Shown here: piece after piece, positions 48,906 through 58,743 of the stretch | Numbering within the stretch: the first letter of the stretch is position 1 | How the letters are laid out: each line of letters opens with the position of its first letter | Assembly: GCF_902168175.1 (NCBI RefSeq) | Contig: NZ_CABHOU010000041.1 | Coordinates: forward strand, 84,010 to 148,009 | Direction: 5' to 3' | DNA: 64,000 bases | Source of the DNA: an uncultured Chitinophaga sp. | GTDB taxonomy: Bacteria > Bacteroidota > Bacteroidia > Chitinophagales > Chitinophagaceae | Position numbers and translations under genes: made by a program | Notes under the pieces: generated by a model | The model's database searches: none | What the model saw: the letters and a program-made list of their open reading frames with translations, nothing else | Told to the model about the DNA's origin: nothing

Positions 48906-51900
48906 ATGCAAAGAATTATATCATTCCTCACTTTACTGCTGCTTTCCAGCTCTTTTGCCTTTGCGCAAAAGCAGGTAACCGGCGTAATTAAGGATAAAGA
49001 CGGTCCCGCAATAGGCGTGGCCATTATAGAAAAAGACGTGCCTAATAATGGTGCCATCACCGATGTGGACGGCCAGTTTAAAATCACATTAAAAGGCACC
49101 AGTGACATACTGGTGGTGAAGGGTGTGGGTTATATAACGCGGGAAATTACCGTGGGTGGCCGCAGTGTGATCGAAGTGACCGTTGAGCAGGACACGAAAG
49201 GCCTCGGAGAGGTAATTGTAATTGGTTATGGCCAGCAGCGTAAAATTACGATGACCGGTGCGGCCAGCACCATTTCAGGCAAAGAGATCCGTCAGAACCC
49301 TTCGGCGAGTTTGCAGAATACGCTGGCAGGCCGCCTGCCTGGCTTTACTGCCCAACAGCGCTCTGGTCGCCCGGGTGGCGATGGTGCGGACTTCTTTATC
49401 CGTGGTATCAGCTCCTTTAATGGTGGCAGTACCCGCCCGCTGATCATTGTAGACGATATCGAGTTTACATATGACCAGTTTGCAAGACTGGACCCCAACG
49501 AAGTAGAGAGCTTAACTATCCTGAAGGATGCTGCTACCACCGCGGTATATGGTGTTAAAGGCGCTAACGGCGTAGTAGTGGTAACCACACAGCGCGGTAA
49601 GTCTGGTCCTCCCAAAATCTCTGTACGTGGCGAAGGTACCATGATGCAGCCTACACGTATGGCCTCTTACCTCAATTCTTACGAAGTAGCCAAACTTTAC
49701 AACCAGGCCAGGAAAAACGATGGTCAGCCTGATAGATGGACTGCCGAGGATATTGAACTGTTCCGCACCGGCGAAGATCCTTATGGTCACCCGGATAACG
49801 ACTGGAAAAAACTCCTGTTTAAAGATTATAGCAAACAATTACGTGGCAACCTGGACGTTGCCGGTGGTACCGAAAAAGTAAAGTACTTCATTTCATTAGG
49901 TTACCTGTTCCAGGATGGTCTTGCAAAAGATTATGCTTCTGAGCAGGGGGTGAATAACAACTACTTTCACAAAAGATATAACTACCGTTCTAACCTGGAT
50001 ATGAAGCTGACCAATACCCTCGATGCCCGCATCGACCTGTATGGTAACGTTGGTCAGGTAAATACGCCGCAGGTAGGCAGTCCTTTCGGTTATAACGATG
50101 TGTTCTATGACTATAGCACTTTCCGTGTTACTTCGCCTATGAACTATCCCATCAAAAACCCGAATGGAACATGGGGTTACAGCAACTGGCAGATAGAGCA
50201 GGGGCCGAACTATAACAACGCGCCGCTCAATAACCTGATCGGCCGTATGTCGATGTACGGTTACAACCGCACTTTTGAGAACAACATGAACCTCATTGGT
50301 ACGGCTAATCAGAAGCTGGATTTCATTACAAAAGGGCTGTCGTTGAAAGGTACATTGGCGTATACTTCCAACCACTCTAATAACCGTAACGTAAACCGCG
50401 ATCTGTTCCCATCTTATATCTATAACCCGGCTAATGATACGTATACGCCGAAAGATCCGAATGCACTGCGTAACAGGCGTTTCTTCGTGAACTACTCACC
50501 AGGTTCTACTTACAGGAACCTTACTATGCAGGCGATCATGAACTACGATCGTACTTTTGGCGTGCATCATGTGTATGGTTTGGCATTGTATAACCAGAAT
50601 ACGGTGTTGCAGTTCAACAGTACAAATGAATACAGCTTTGTACCCAACAACTTCCGCGGGTTCACCGGCAGGTTAGGTTACGATTACAAAGACAAATACC
50701 TGGTGCAGTTTAATGCTGGTTACAACGGTTCCGACAGGTTTGTATCCAACAAACGTTATGGCTTCTTCCCGGCTGCATCTGCAGGATGGAATATCTCTGA
50801 AGAAAGTTTCTTTGAGCCGGTTAAAACGGTGGTGAGCAGGATGAAAATCCGTGGTTCATACGGATTGGTTGGTAACGATAACCTAGGTTCTTTCCGTTAC
50901 TATTACCTGCAGACTTACGCCAATAACAACGGCGCGAGTGGTCAGCAAACATCTTTTGGTACTACGCATAACGGCTACACCGGTTTGCAGGAAGGTACAC
51001 TGGGTAACGATAACGTAACCTGGGAAAAAGAAACCAAAACGGACGTAGGTCTGGAGCTGGAGTTCTTTAACGGAAAAGTTTCCTTCACCGGTGATTACTT
51101 CTACAACAAACGCAAAGACATTATTACCAACCGTGGTGGTGTGTCGCAGGTGTTTGGACAGGGCCTGCCGCCTACCAACTTCGGTATCATGGAGAACAAA
51201 GGGTACGAGCTGGAGCTTACTTACCGCAATAAAATCGGTAAAGACTTCTCTTACTCTGTTCGTGGTACTTATTCTTACGCCCGCAATAAGATACTGGAAA
51301 TGGATGAGGCTGTACAGGCTTATCCATGGATGCAGCAAACCGGTAAAAGTGCCGGACAGATTGCGGTATACCAGTGGACCGGTCACTATTACACCGACGA
51401 GGCAGATATCAAATCGCGTCCAACTACGCCTATTAAAGCATTCCCCGGCGACCTGGAATATAAAGACCTGAATGGTGATGGTATGATCAATGAGTCTGAC
51501 AGGGCGGTGAGCGGCTTTCCTAACCTGCCAAATACGATTTACGGCGCGCAGGTAGGTTTCAACTACAAAGGTCTTTCGTTTAACATGTTCTTCCAGGGTG
51601 CGGCTAACTTCAACGTCCGTGGTGTGTCTGAATCTATCCAGGCATTCTCTTCCAACCTGCAGGATATTCACCGTTATGCATGGACACCGGAGCTGGGCGA
51701 CAAGGCGCGTTATCCTAAGTTGAGCCTTGTGTCTGACTTAAATACGCCAAACGCCTATCCTTCCACCTACTGGTTCGTTCGTGGTGATTATATAAGATTG
51801 AAAAACGTGGAACTTGGTTATACACTGCCAACTGCCTGGGCAAGAAAAATTGCACTGTCTGATGTTCGCGTATATGCAAACGGCACCAATCTGCTTACCT

Positions 51901-52013
51901 GGACCAAATCGGCCAGCCGGTACGAGTTCGATCCGGAAGTAGAGTCGGCAAGAGACCGCGTGGCTTATCCTCCGCAACGCATGTACAATTTCGGTATTAA
52001 CGTTACTTTTTAA
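48906..52013 (+). CDS. SusC/RagA TonB-linked outer-membrane protein
   Basis: GVIKDKDGPAIGVAIIEKDVPNNGAITDVDGQFKI; RPLIIVDDIEFTYDQFARLDPNEVESLTILKDAATTAVYGVKGANGVVVVTTQRG. Start at MQRIISFLTLL (48906). Confidence 0.94.
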   Translation: MQRIISFLTLLLLSSSFAFAQKQVTGVIKDKDGPAIGVAIIEKDVPNNGAITDVDGQFKITLKGTSDILVVKGVGYITREITVGGRSVIEVTVEQDTKGLGEVIVIGYGQQRKITMTGAASTISGKEIRQNPSASLQNTLAGRLPGFTAQQRSGRPGGDGADFFIRGISSFNGGSTRPLIIVDDIEFTYDQFARLDPNEVESLTILKDAATTAVYGVKGANGVVVVTTQRGKSGPPKISVRGEGTMMQPTRMASYLNSYEVAKLYNQARKNDGQPDRWTAEDIELFRTGEDPYGHPDNDWKKLLFKDYSKQLRGNLDVAGGTEKVKYFISLGYLFQDGLAKDYASEQGVNNNYFHKRYNYRSNLDMKLTNTLDARIDLYGNVGQVNTPQVGSPFGYNDVFYDYSTFRVTSPMNYPIKNPNGTWGYSNWQIEQGPNYNNAPLNNLIGRMSMYGYNRTFENNMNLIGTANQKLDFITKGLSLKGTLAYTSNHSNNRNVNRDLFPSYIYNPANDTYTPKDPNALRNRRFFVNYSPGSTYRNLTMQAIMNYDRTFGVHHVYGLALYNQNTVLQFNSTNEYSFVPNNFRGFTGRLGYDYKDKYLVQFNAGYNGSDRFVSNKRYGFFPAASAGWNISEESFFEPVKTVVSRMKIRGSYGLVGNDNLGSFRYYYLQTYANNNGASGQQTSFGTTHNGYTGLQEGTLGNDNVTWEKETKTDVGLELEFFNGKVSFTGDYFYNKRKDIITNRGGVSQVFGQGLPPTNFGIMENKGYELELTYRNKIGKDFSYSVRGTYSYARNKILEMDEAVQAYPWMQQTGKSAGQIAVYQWTGHYYTDEADIKSRPTTPIKAFPGDLEYKDLNGDGMINESDRAVSGFPNLPNTIYGAQVGFNYKGLSFNMFFQGAANFNVRGVSESIQAFSSNLQDIHRYAWTPELGDKARYPKLSLVSDLNTPNAYPSTYWFVRGDYIRLKNVELGYTLPTAWARKIALSDVRVYANGTNLLTWTKSASRYEFDPEVESARDRVAYPPQRMYNFGINVTF

Positions 52014-52023
52014 AGGATCAGAG

Positions 52024-53736
52024 ATGAAAAAATTATTATTGATAATTGGAGCCAGTGTAGCCTTTGTGGCCTGTAAAAAGTCGTCGGACTTCCTGGACAG
52101 TAAGGTGGATAACAACCTGAACGAAACCACAGTATTTACCGATAGTGCCCGTACCATGAACTTCCTGGCCAGGATTTATTCTGAGGCTACGTTTAGTTTC
52201 GTGAAAGGCCGCGGCGCGCAAACAGAATATTCTACAGATGATGCGGAGTACTCATTTTCCAGTCCTACCAACCAGGCGGTAATTATGTACAACGGCTCAC
52301 TGAGCCCGAGTAATACGCCGGGCGATTTCTGGTCAGTACCATACAGCAACATCAGGGCGATAAACCTGCTGCTGCGTAAACTGCCCACTACACCATTGTC
52401 TAAGACTTTACAGTCGAGAGTTTCGGGCGAAGCGCGTTTTCTGCGCGCCTGGTTTTATCATAACCTGTTAAACGCCTATGGTGGCGTGCCTATGTTGGGC
52501 GATACGTTGTTTACTATCGATAACATTCCAAACATTGCACGCGGTACTTACGAGCAGGGAGTAGAATATATCGTGAAAGAACTGGATGAAGCGGCTAACC
52601 TGCTGCCTCGCCGCGACGATTATCCCGAGCAGGATTACGGTCGCATTACAAAAGGGGCCTGCCTGGCCTTAAAAGCCCGCACCCTGTTGTATGCCGCCAG
52701 CCCGCTGTTTAACGGTGGCAGCCCGGCAACCAACGATGTTGAGCTGAAAAAGATAATGGGTTATGAAACCTATAGCGCTGCCCGCTGGCAGCGGGCAGCC
52801 GATGCCGCCAAAGCCGTGATGGAGCTTGGCGATTATTCGCTGTACGTAGATAATACCGATCCTGCAAATCCAGGTTTTGGTTTTTACAGGGTATTCCTGA
52901 TGAGGGTGAACCCCGAATATATTTTCTCGTTTAACCGTGCTGGTAATAAAGACTTCGAAAGCTTTTACCTGCCTACCAGCCGTGGCGGTGCGCGTACCAG
53001 TTCGCCTACACATAACCTGGCACAGGCCTTTCCCATGCTGAACGGTAAAGCCATTACCGAAGCCGGTTCCGGTTACGATGCTACAAAACCTTATGTGGGC
53101 AGAGAGCCACGTTTTAAGTATACCCTCATTCACCATGGCGCATTGTATTTTAATAATGCCGCCGGAGCCAAACAGGCCATCAATACTTCCGACGATGGTA
53201 GCCAGGATGGCTTTAGTGATGTAGCTACCGGTTACTATGGCCGTAAAATGTGCGATGAAAACCTGGCCGCCAATAGCCCTGGTAACACCGAAAGAGGCTG
53301 GCCGCTTATCCGTTATGCAGAAGTGCTGCTGAACTATGCCGAGGCAGTGAGCGAAGCCGGTAACCCGTCCCTCGCTTATCCAGAGTTGATCAAAATCAGG
53401 ACCCGTGCAGGTATACAGCCAGGTGCCGACGGCAACTACGGCATTAATGTAAACATGACGCCAGAACAACTGCGCGCATTTATCCAGAATGAAAGGAGGA
53501 TAGAACTGGCGTTTGAAGATCAGCGCTGGAACGATATTCGCCGTTGGAAAATTGCAGAGGCGATCAACAATGGGTTTAACCTGCGTATCAGGATTAAAGG
53601 CCCTGCCGCCAACTTTACTTACACTGTAGAGAACACGCTGCGCAGGCACGCATTCCGCGAAGCCAATTACCTGATGCCCATCCCTTACGTGGAAACCCGT
53701 AAGATGCTGGCATTAAAACAAAACCCAGGTTACTAA
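52024..53736 (+). CDS. SusD/RagB family outer-membrane lipoprotein
   Basis: Lipobox VAFVACKKSSDFLDSK; IRYAEVLLNYAEAVSEAGNPSLAYPELIKIRTRAGI and NERRIELAFEDQRWNDIRRWK. Confidence 0.94.
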   Translation: MKKLLLIIGASVAFVACKKSSDFLDSKVDNNLNETTVFTDSARTMNFLARIYSEATFSFVKGRGAQTEYSTDDAEYSFSSPTNQAVIMYNGSLSPSNTPGDFWSVPYSNIRAINLLLRKLPTTPLSKTLQSRVSGEARFLRAWFYHNLLNAYGGVPMLGDTLFTIDNIPNIARGTYEQGVEYIVKELDEAANLLPRRDDYPEQDYGRITKGACLALKARTLLYAASPLFNGGSPATNDVELKKIMGYETYSAARWQRAADAAKAVMELGDYSLYVDNTDPANPGFGFYRVFLMRVNPEYIFSFNRAGNKDFESFYLPTSRGGARTSSPTHNLAQAFPMLNGKAITEAGSGYDATKPYVGREPRFKYTLIHHGALYFNNAAGAKQAINTSDDGSQDGFSDVATGYYGRKMCDENLAANSPGNTERGWPLIRYAEVLLNYAEAVSEAGNPSLAYPELIKIRTRAGIQPGADGNYGINVNMTPEQLRAFIQNERRIELAFEDQRWNDIRRWKIAEAINNGFNLRIRIKGPAANFTYTVENTLRRHAFREANYLMPIPYVETRKMLALKQNPGY

Positions 53737-53759
53737 TTGATTTTTTGGTTGATAAATAC

Positions 53760-53802
53760 AGTCCCCTGCTATCGAAATCGCTCGAACGGCAGGGGACTTT
53801 TT
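53760..53802 (+). terminator. Intrinsic terminator after the tandem SusCD locus
   Basis: agtcccctgc ... gcaggggact followed by a T run. Confidence 0.8.
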
Positions 53803-53817
53803 GTATCTTAGACGCAT

Positions 53818-55350
53818 ATGAAATACATCTTACTACTCAGTTGTTTATTGGGGCTGCAACAAACCCGGGCAGCCGATTATTATGTGGATGCCATTAACGG
53901 CAGCGATGCTGCCAGCGGGCTCAGTGAAAAGCAGGCATGGAAAACACTGAAGCGCGTAAATACACAGGTATTTAAACCCGGCGATAAGTTGTTGTTCCGT
54001 GCCGGCCGTATTTACGAAGGCCAGCTGAAAGTGCAGGGCTCTGGTAAGGCCGGGCAACCCATCAGCATCAACCGTTTTGGAGAAGGATATAAACCGCGTA
54101 TACAGGGTAATGGCATCATGCCGGCCGCGCTGTTTTTATACAATGTGGAATACTGGGAAGTGAAGAACATCGATGTATCCAACTTCGGTGCCGAACGAGA
54201 GGCGAGGCGTAATGGCATATTGGTGCAGGCCCGCGATACAGGTACTATTCATCATATTATTTTGTCAGGGATAGATGTACACGATGTAAATGGCAGCCTG
54301 TTAAAATCGGCAGGCGGCGGTGCCGGTATTATGGTAATGGGGGGCGGAAGAAATATAAAAACGAGGTTTGACGGCCTGGTGATCGAAGAATGTACGATCC
54401 GTAACACCGCCCGTAATGGGATCACGTTCACCGGTAATTCTTCCCGATCCGACTGGTTTCCGCATCTCAACGTAATCGTGCGTAAAAATCTATTGGAAGG
54501 TATTCCGGGCGATGGTATTGTGCCTATTGGCTGCGATGGCGCCATTATTTCGCACAACACCATGCGCGACTGCCCGCGCCTGTTGCCCGACTCCGAAGCT
54601 GCGGCAGGTATATGGCCCTGGAGCTGCGATAACACCGTAATTGAATACAATGAAGTAAGCGACCACAAAGCCCCCTGGGACGGTCAGGGTTTCGACTCCG
54701 ACTGGAACTGCCGCAATACGCTGATACAATACAATTACAGCCATGATAACGAAGGAGGTTTCCTGTTGGTGTGTGATGATGGCAGTGCAAAGCCATCTTA
54801 CAGTGCAGGTAACGTGGGTACCGTGGTGCGTTACAATATTTCGATCAACGATGGTTCCCGTACGCAGGGTAAACATGCAGGTTTTTCTCCGGTGATACAT
54901 TTACCCGGCCCCGCAAAAAACACGCAGATCTACAATAATGTGATTATCGTGCCGCAACGCGAAGCAGGCATCGATAGCTCTATTATCGCATTTGATAACT
55001 GGAATGGTTACCCGGACAGTACGCTGTTCGCCAATAATATTTTCTTTGCTTTAACGCCGGTAGATTACCAGGCGTCGAAGGCTACGCGTATTTTTTATGA
55101 GAATAACCTCTACTTTGGTTCGCATACCAACGCGATAAAAGATGCCGGTGCCGTAAATGCCGATCCGATGTTCCAGTCGCTGGTACTCGGTGGTAACCCT
55201 GGCTGGGAGGCGTTGAAGGGTTTAAAGCTAAAGCCCGCTTCGCCTGCTGCGAATAAGGGCCGGGCTGTGGTGGATAAGCCTGTTAACGACATTTTTGGGA
55301 ATAAGGTGCAGCCGGGCAGGAAGGTCGATATTGGAGTGCATGAGATGTAG
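53818..55350 (+). CDS. Secreted right-handed parallel beta-helix protein (pectate-lyase-like fold, specificity unknown)
   Basis: Signal peptide; ADYYVDAINGSDAASGLSEKQAWKTLKRVN; repeated NxxI/L..N rungs (VIEYNEVSDH, LIQYNYSHDNEGGF, VRYNISINDG, QIYNNVIIVPQ). Confidence 0.82.
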   Translation: MKYILLLSCLLGLQQTRAADYYVDAINGSDAASGLSEKQAWKTLKRVNTQVFKPGDKLLFRAGRIYEGQLKVQGSGKAGQPISINRFGEGYKPRIQGNGIMPAALFLYNVEYWEVKNIDVSNFGAEREARRNGILVQARDTGTIHHIILSGIDVHDVNGSLLKSAGGGAGIMVMGGGRNIKTRFDGLVIEECTIRNTARNGITFTGNSSRSDWFPHLNVIVRKNLLEGIPGDGIVPIGCDGAIISHNTMRDCPRLLPDSEAAAGIWPWSCDNTVIEYNEVSDHKAPWDGQGFDSDWNCRNTLIQYNYSHDNEGGFLLVCDDGSAKPSYSAGNVGTVVRYNISINDGSRTQGKHAGFSPVIHLPGPAKNTQIYNNVIIVPQREAGIDSSIIAFDNWNGYPDSTLFANNIFFALTPVDYQASKATRIFYENNLYFGSHTNAIKDAGAVNADPMFQSLVLGGNPGWEALKGLKLKPASPAANKGRAVVDKPVNDIFGNKVQPGRKVDIGVHEM

Positions 55351-55356
55351 GATATT

Positions 55357-55386
55357 AAAAAGGGGCGGTGTGTACCGCCCCTTTTT
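55357..55386. terminator. Bidirectional terminator built on the GGCGGTGTGTACCGCC variant
   Basis: aaaaaggggcggt-gtgt-accgccccttttt perfect 13-bp stem. Confidence 0.85.
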
Positions 55387-55398
55387 CTTTTATAATTG

Positions 55399-55412
55399 CG
55401 GTGTATACACCG
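55399..55412. repeat. 14-bp perfect palindrome CGGTGTATACACCG
   Basis: Lies 5 bp beyond the 3' end of the permease gene; same core as 34784-34799 and 41103-41116. Confidence 0.85.
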
Positions 55413-55416
55413 TCAT

Positions 55417-56121
55417 TTACCAACCCAAAAACACCATGCCCACGCCACATATGGTAATACTCGCGCCACCAATCACATGTACATACCGCTCTATCTTCCC
55501 CGTTTGCAGGAAGGCGAAACCATAGTACCCGAGTAACACCATCGATACCATCGTTATCAATGTAAAAATGGTAAATACACTGGCGATAAGAATAATGCCC
55601 CCGGTAGATTGCTGTACCGCCGGGAATGTAAGTAAGGGAATCAACGGCTCGCAGGGGCCCAGTACAAAGATGATGAACAGGATCCATGGGGTTACTTTAG
55701 TGCGCTTCTGTGGGTATACGGGCATTTCGCCGTGCTTATGCTCGTATACATAAACGGAGTTGTCGTCGTACACATCAAAGTGTTTGTGAGCGCGGTTAAG
55801 GTAGGCCTGTCTAATACCGTAAATTAGATACAACGTGCCGAATGCGAGCAGCGCCCATGATGCAATGCCTCCCCGTACATCTTCGAGGCCGGTGAGTTTG
55901 GAGAGTTGCCAGCCGAGTAAAATACCCAGGAAACCCAGCACAATAGAACTGCCTACATGGCCTATGCCGCATACGATAGTCCACCAGATGGTTTTGGTCA
56001 GCGACCAGTTGCGGGCTTTGGAAATGGCAATAAAAGGCACGTAGTGGTCGGGGCCTGTTACAGTATGTAAACAGCTAATACCGATAGCGGTAACTATAAG
56101 TGCGCCAATTTCAGCGTTCAT
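55417..56121 (-). CDS. Putative nickel/cobalt permease (UreH/NicO-like) linked to urease
   Basis: Polytopic membrane protein with HTVTGPDHYVPFIAI (H-x4-DH-type motif) and a further cytosolic His-rich loop; 11-bp overlap with ureD. Confidence 0.72.
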   Translation of the reverse strand: MNAEIGALIVTAIGISCLHTVTGPDHYVPFIAISKARNWSLTKTIWWTIVCGIGHVGSSIVLGFLGILLGWQLSKLTGLEDVRGGIASWALLAFGTLYLIYGIRQAYLNRAHKHFDVYDDNSVYVYEHKHGEMPVYPQKRTKVTPWILFIIFVLGPCEPLIPLLTFPAVQQSTGGIILIASVFTIFTLITMVSMVLLGYYGFAFLQTGKIERYVHVIGGASITICGVGMVFLGW

Positions 56122-56926
56122 CGGTGGTGTTTTGATTGATTAATGTTATTTCATTTCGCCAGATAAGGCCTGCCAGGTTTTGCAGGCAGTCGTACAACTG
56201 CTCACCGCCGTGGCCAAGTACGCGGAGTACTACGGCCGGTCCGGCGGCACGGGTAATGCCGAAGGCGATGTTTTCTTCTGCTGCCATTATTGCGCGGATA
56301 TTGTCTTCGAACAATGGCGCATCGGCGTGCGTGTCCATAAATATAAAAGTGGCCTGGTGGGTAAAACCTTCTAGCTGACCCATGGTGCCGGGCGGTATAA
56401 CAGCCGGCATCATCAACTGGTTATCTTTTAGTACCAGTTTTCCTGCCATGTATATCTCTGTAAGGTTTTTCAGCAGTTTAAATTCAAACACTTCACCCGA
56501 TAACTTACGTCCGCAGGTCACGATCTCCCCCCACATCAGTCTGCAATTATTGCCAATGCTGATTTTATTATGCGCTTTAAATACAGAATTTTTATGCGGT
56601 ACCACCGGGTGAGGAATGTAACTCAGCATCGCGCCATCCTCTAATACTACCTGCATTTGCTGCTGCGCTTCCTGTTCCATTTGAAATATGCGCTGGTACG
56701 ACTGCGTTTGCATTTCCAGGCGTGTACCGGCTTCGAGGTGAATGCGGATGTCGTATACATCACCATCGAGTATGCCGGGCGAGGAACTCATGAGTGTAAG
56801 GTACAGCGCCGGGTCATGGCGGTCGAGGCCAACATCTGCCAGCTTAAAGGGCCGCGTGAAGAAGCTGTCCTTTAGGTAGGTGCGGTTGTTACGTAGCCCG
56901 GTTACTATTTTCAGCTCATTGATCAT
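56111..56926 (-). CDS. ureD: Urease accessory protein UreD
   Basis: [43 protein letters not shown]; operon position after ureG. Confidence 0.93.
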   Translation of the reverse strand: MINELKIVTGLRNNRTYLKDSFFTRPFKLADVGLDRHDPALYLTLMSSSPGILDGDVYDIRIHLEAGTRLEMQTQSYQRIFQMEQEAQQQMQVVLEDGAMLSYIPHPVVPHKNSVFKAHNKISIGNNCRLMWGEIVTCGRKLSGEVFEFKLLKNLTEIYMAGKLVLKDNQLMMPAVIPPGTMGQLEGFTHQATFIFMDTHADAPLFEDNIRAIMAAEENIAFGITRAAGPAVVLRVLGHGGEQLYDCLQNLAGLIWRNEITLINQNTTDER

Positions 56927-57543
56927 CCTTCGGCGCCTTCCAGTAACGCATGTTGTTTTATCCAGCTAATCACTTTGTCCAGGCCTTCGAGGCTCATTAA
57001 GTTCGTAAAAATGAAAGGACGCTCATTGCGCATTTTCTTCGCATCGCGGTCCATTACGCCGAGGTCGGCGTTTACGTATGGCGCCAGGTCAATTTTATTG
57101 ATCACCAGCAGGTCGGAACGTGTAATGCCAGGGCCGCCTTTACGGGGGATTTTATCGCCCTCCGCCACATCTATTACGAATATGGTTACATCCGCCAGGT
57201 CGGGACTAAAAGTAGCCGACAGGTTATCGCCGCCGCTTTCAATAAATATGATGTCCAGGTCGGGAAAGCGCTGGGCCATTTCATCTACAGCTTCCAGGTT
57301 CATGCTCGCATCCTCCCGTATGGCCGTGTGCGGACAGCCGCCTGTTTCCACACCAATAATACGTGCTGCGGGCAGCAGGCTATTGCGGGTCAGGAATTCC
57401 GCATCTTCCTTTGTATAAATATCATTGGTAATTACACCAATGCTGTAATCGTTGGTCATGTGCCTCGACAGCCTTTCTATCAGGGCTGTTTTACCGGAAC
57501 CTACCGGGCCTGCCACACCTATCTTTATATATTTTCTTTCCAT
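56923..57543 (-). CDS. ureG: Urease accessory GTPase UreG
   Basis: [58 protein letters not shown]. Start at MERKYIK. Confidence 0.96.
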   Translation of the reverse strand: MERKYIKIGVAGPVGSGKTALIERLSRHMTNDYSIGVITNDIYTKEDAEFLTRNSLLPAARIIGVETGGCPHTAIREDASMNLEAVDEMAQRFPDLDIIFIESGGDNLSATFSPDLADVTIFVIDVAEGDKIPRKGGPGITRSDLLVINKIDLAPYVNADLGVMDRDAKKMRNERPFIFTNLMSLEGLDKVISWIKQHALLEGAEG

Positions 57544-57559
57544 TTTTTTTATGTTGATG

Positions 57560-58237
57560 TTAGGACATGTACAGTCTTGAATACAACTGTTCATGCTGCA
57601 TACAGCGAATATCGAAGCCCGTGTTACAGAGCCCCGTCATACTTTCGTCGGGCTGCAAACCGGCTTTTGCCAGTGATTTTATTAAGGGTTGCAGGCGGAA
57701 CAGGATGTCCTGCCCATCCAGCTGCCCCAGTGGTACCAGTTTTACATTATTGGTCACCATGCCCACGGCTGCGTTGTAGTAAAACGATACCAGTGCTTCC
57801 TCTTCCGGTATGCCCAGCAATTGTGCATACATACCAAAGGCGATGCAGTAGTGTGGTGATTTAATTTCCTTTTCACATAAAGTTGCGAAGGGAAACGGTT
57901 GTTGCCTCGAAAATATCTTTATCAGCCTTAAACCTAACTTCTGGCTGGCGAAGCGTATTTCCTTCGGCGTTTTTAACGCCGTGCATTCATCATCCAGTTG
58001 TACCAGTTGTTGAAGATTTTGCTGTAAGGTGGCCTGGTACGCAAAGTGAACAAAGGCCGCATCATTGTACTGCAGGTTATACTGTAACATGTTGCGCACG
58101 AACAGTTCGGCGGTTGTTGCATTGTGTACGAGTCCCTGCTGTACATAGGTTTCCAGTCCCGCCGAGTGCGTGTACCCGCCAATGGGCAGTGTAGGGTCGG
58201 CGAGGTGCAGCAGGCTGCCCAGGTAATGTGCGCTCAT
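57560..58237 (-). CDS. ureF: Urease accessory protein UreF
   Basis: [29 protein letters not shown]-terminal signature; operon context. Confidence 0.94.
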   Translation of the reverse strand: MSAHYLGSLLHLADPTLPIGGYTHSAGLETYVQQGLVHNATTAELFVRNMLQYNLQYNDAAFVHFAYQATLQQNLQQLVQLDDECTALKTPKEIRFASQKLGLRLIKIFSRQQPFPFATLCEKEIKSPHYCIAFGMYAQLLGIPEEEALVSFYYNAAVGMVTNNVKLVPLGQLDGQDILFRLQPLIKSLAKAGLQPDESMTGLCNTGFDIRCMQHEQLYSRLYMS

Positions 58238-58734
58238 TTGGAAGCCAGGTTCATGATTTTCGAGAATAGCGTGCTGCCACCGCCGTGACTATGTGGTGTT
58301 ACATTCGACTTTAACATGTTACGCAACTGCCGCTCCTTTTTTTCCGGCGCAAACCCCGCTGCCTGCAACCAGCGAAACAACGGCTCTTCGTACGGTATCA
58401 GCACTTCTTCGTCCTGCAAAAAGATAGGCAGGTGTTTATTGCCGATCTCATAACAAACAGTTCCCATTTCCACCATGGTGCGCGGTTCTATGGCAATGGC
58501 CGTGCAGGAAATGATGTTCACTATAATAACCGTCGTTTCGTCCATGAACAATATGTCGCCCTGTTCCAGCCGCTGGCCTTCCTGTAAAAATTTAATCGCT
58601 ACCTCTGTGCCGTTTTGCGTACGGAGGCGTTGTATGCGTTTGGGCGCATCAAACCATTCTATCTGCAGTTCGTCTTTCCTGCGGTTACCAATATCAGTAT
58701 TGGCAACGTTTCCCACTTTCTCACGGATCAGCAT
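58234..58734 (-). CDS. ureE: Urease accessory protein UreE
   Basis: GNKHLPIFLQDEEVLIPYEEPLFRWLQAAGF; operon context; 4-bp overlap with ureF. Confidence 0.92.
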   Translation of the reverse strand: MLIREKVGNVANTDIGNRRKDELQIEWFDAPKRIQRLRTQNGTEVAIKFLQEGQRLEQGDILFMDETTVIIVNIISCTAIAIEPRTMVEMGTVCYEIGNKHLPIFLQDEEVLIPYEEPLFRWLQAAGFAPEKKERQLRNMLKSNVTPHSHGGGSTLFSKIMNLASK

Positions 58735-58743
58735 ATACTTAGT

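Noticed and set aside
50883-51671. 262-aa minus-strand ORF
   Set aside because: Antisense to a clear SusC gene.
52669-53649. 326-aa minus-strand ORF
   Set aside because: Antisense to a clear SusD gene; composition looks like a shadow frame.
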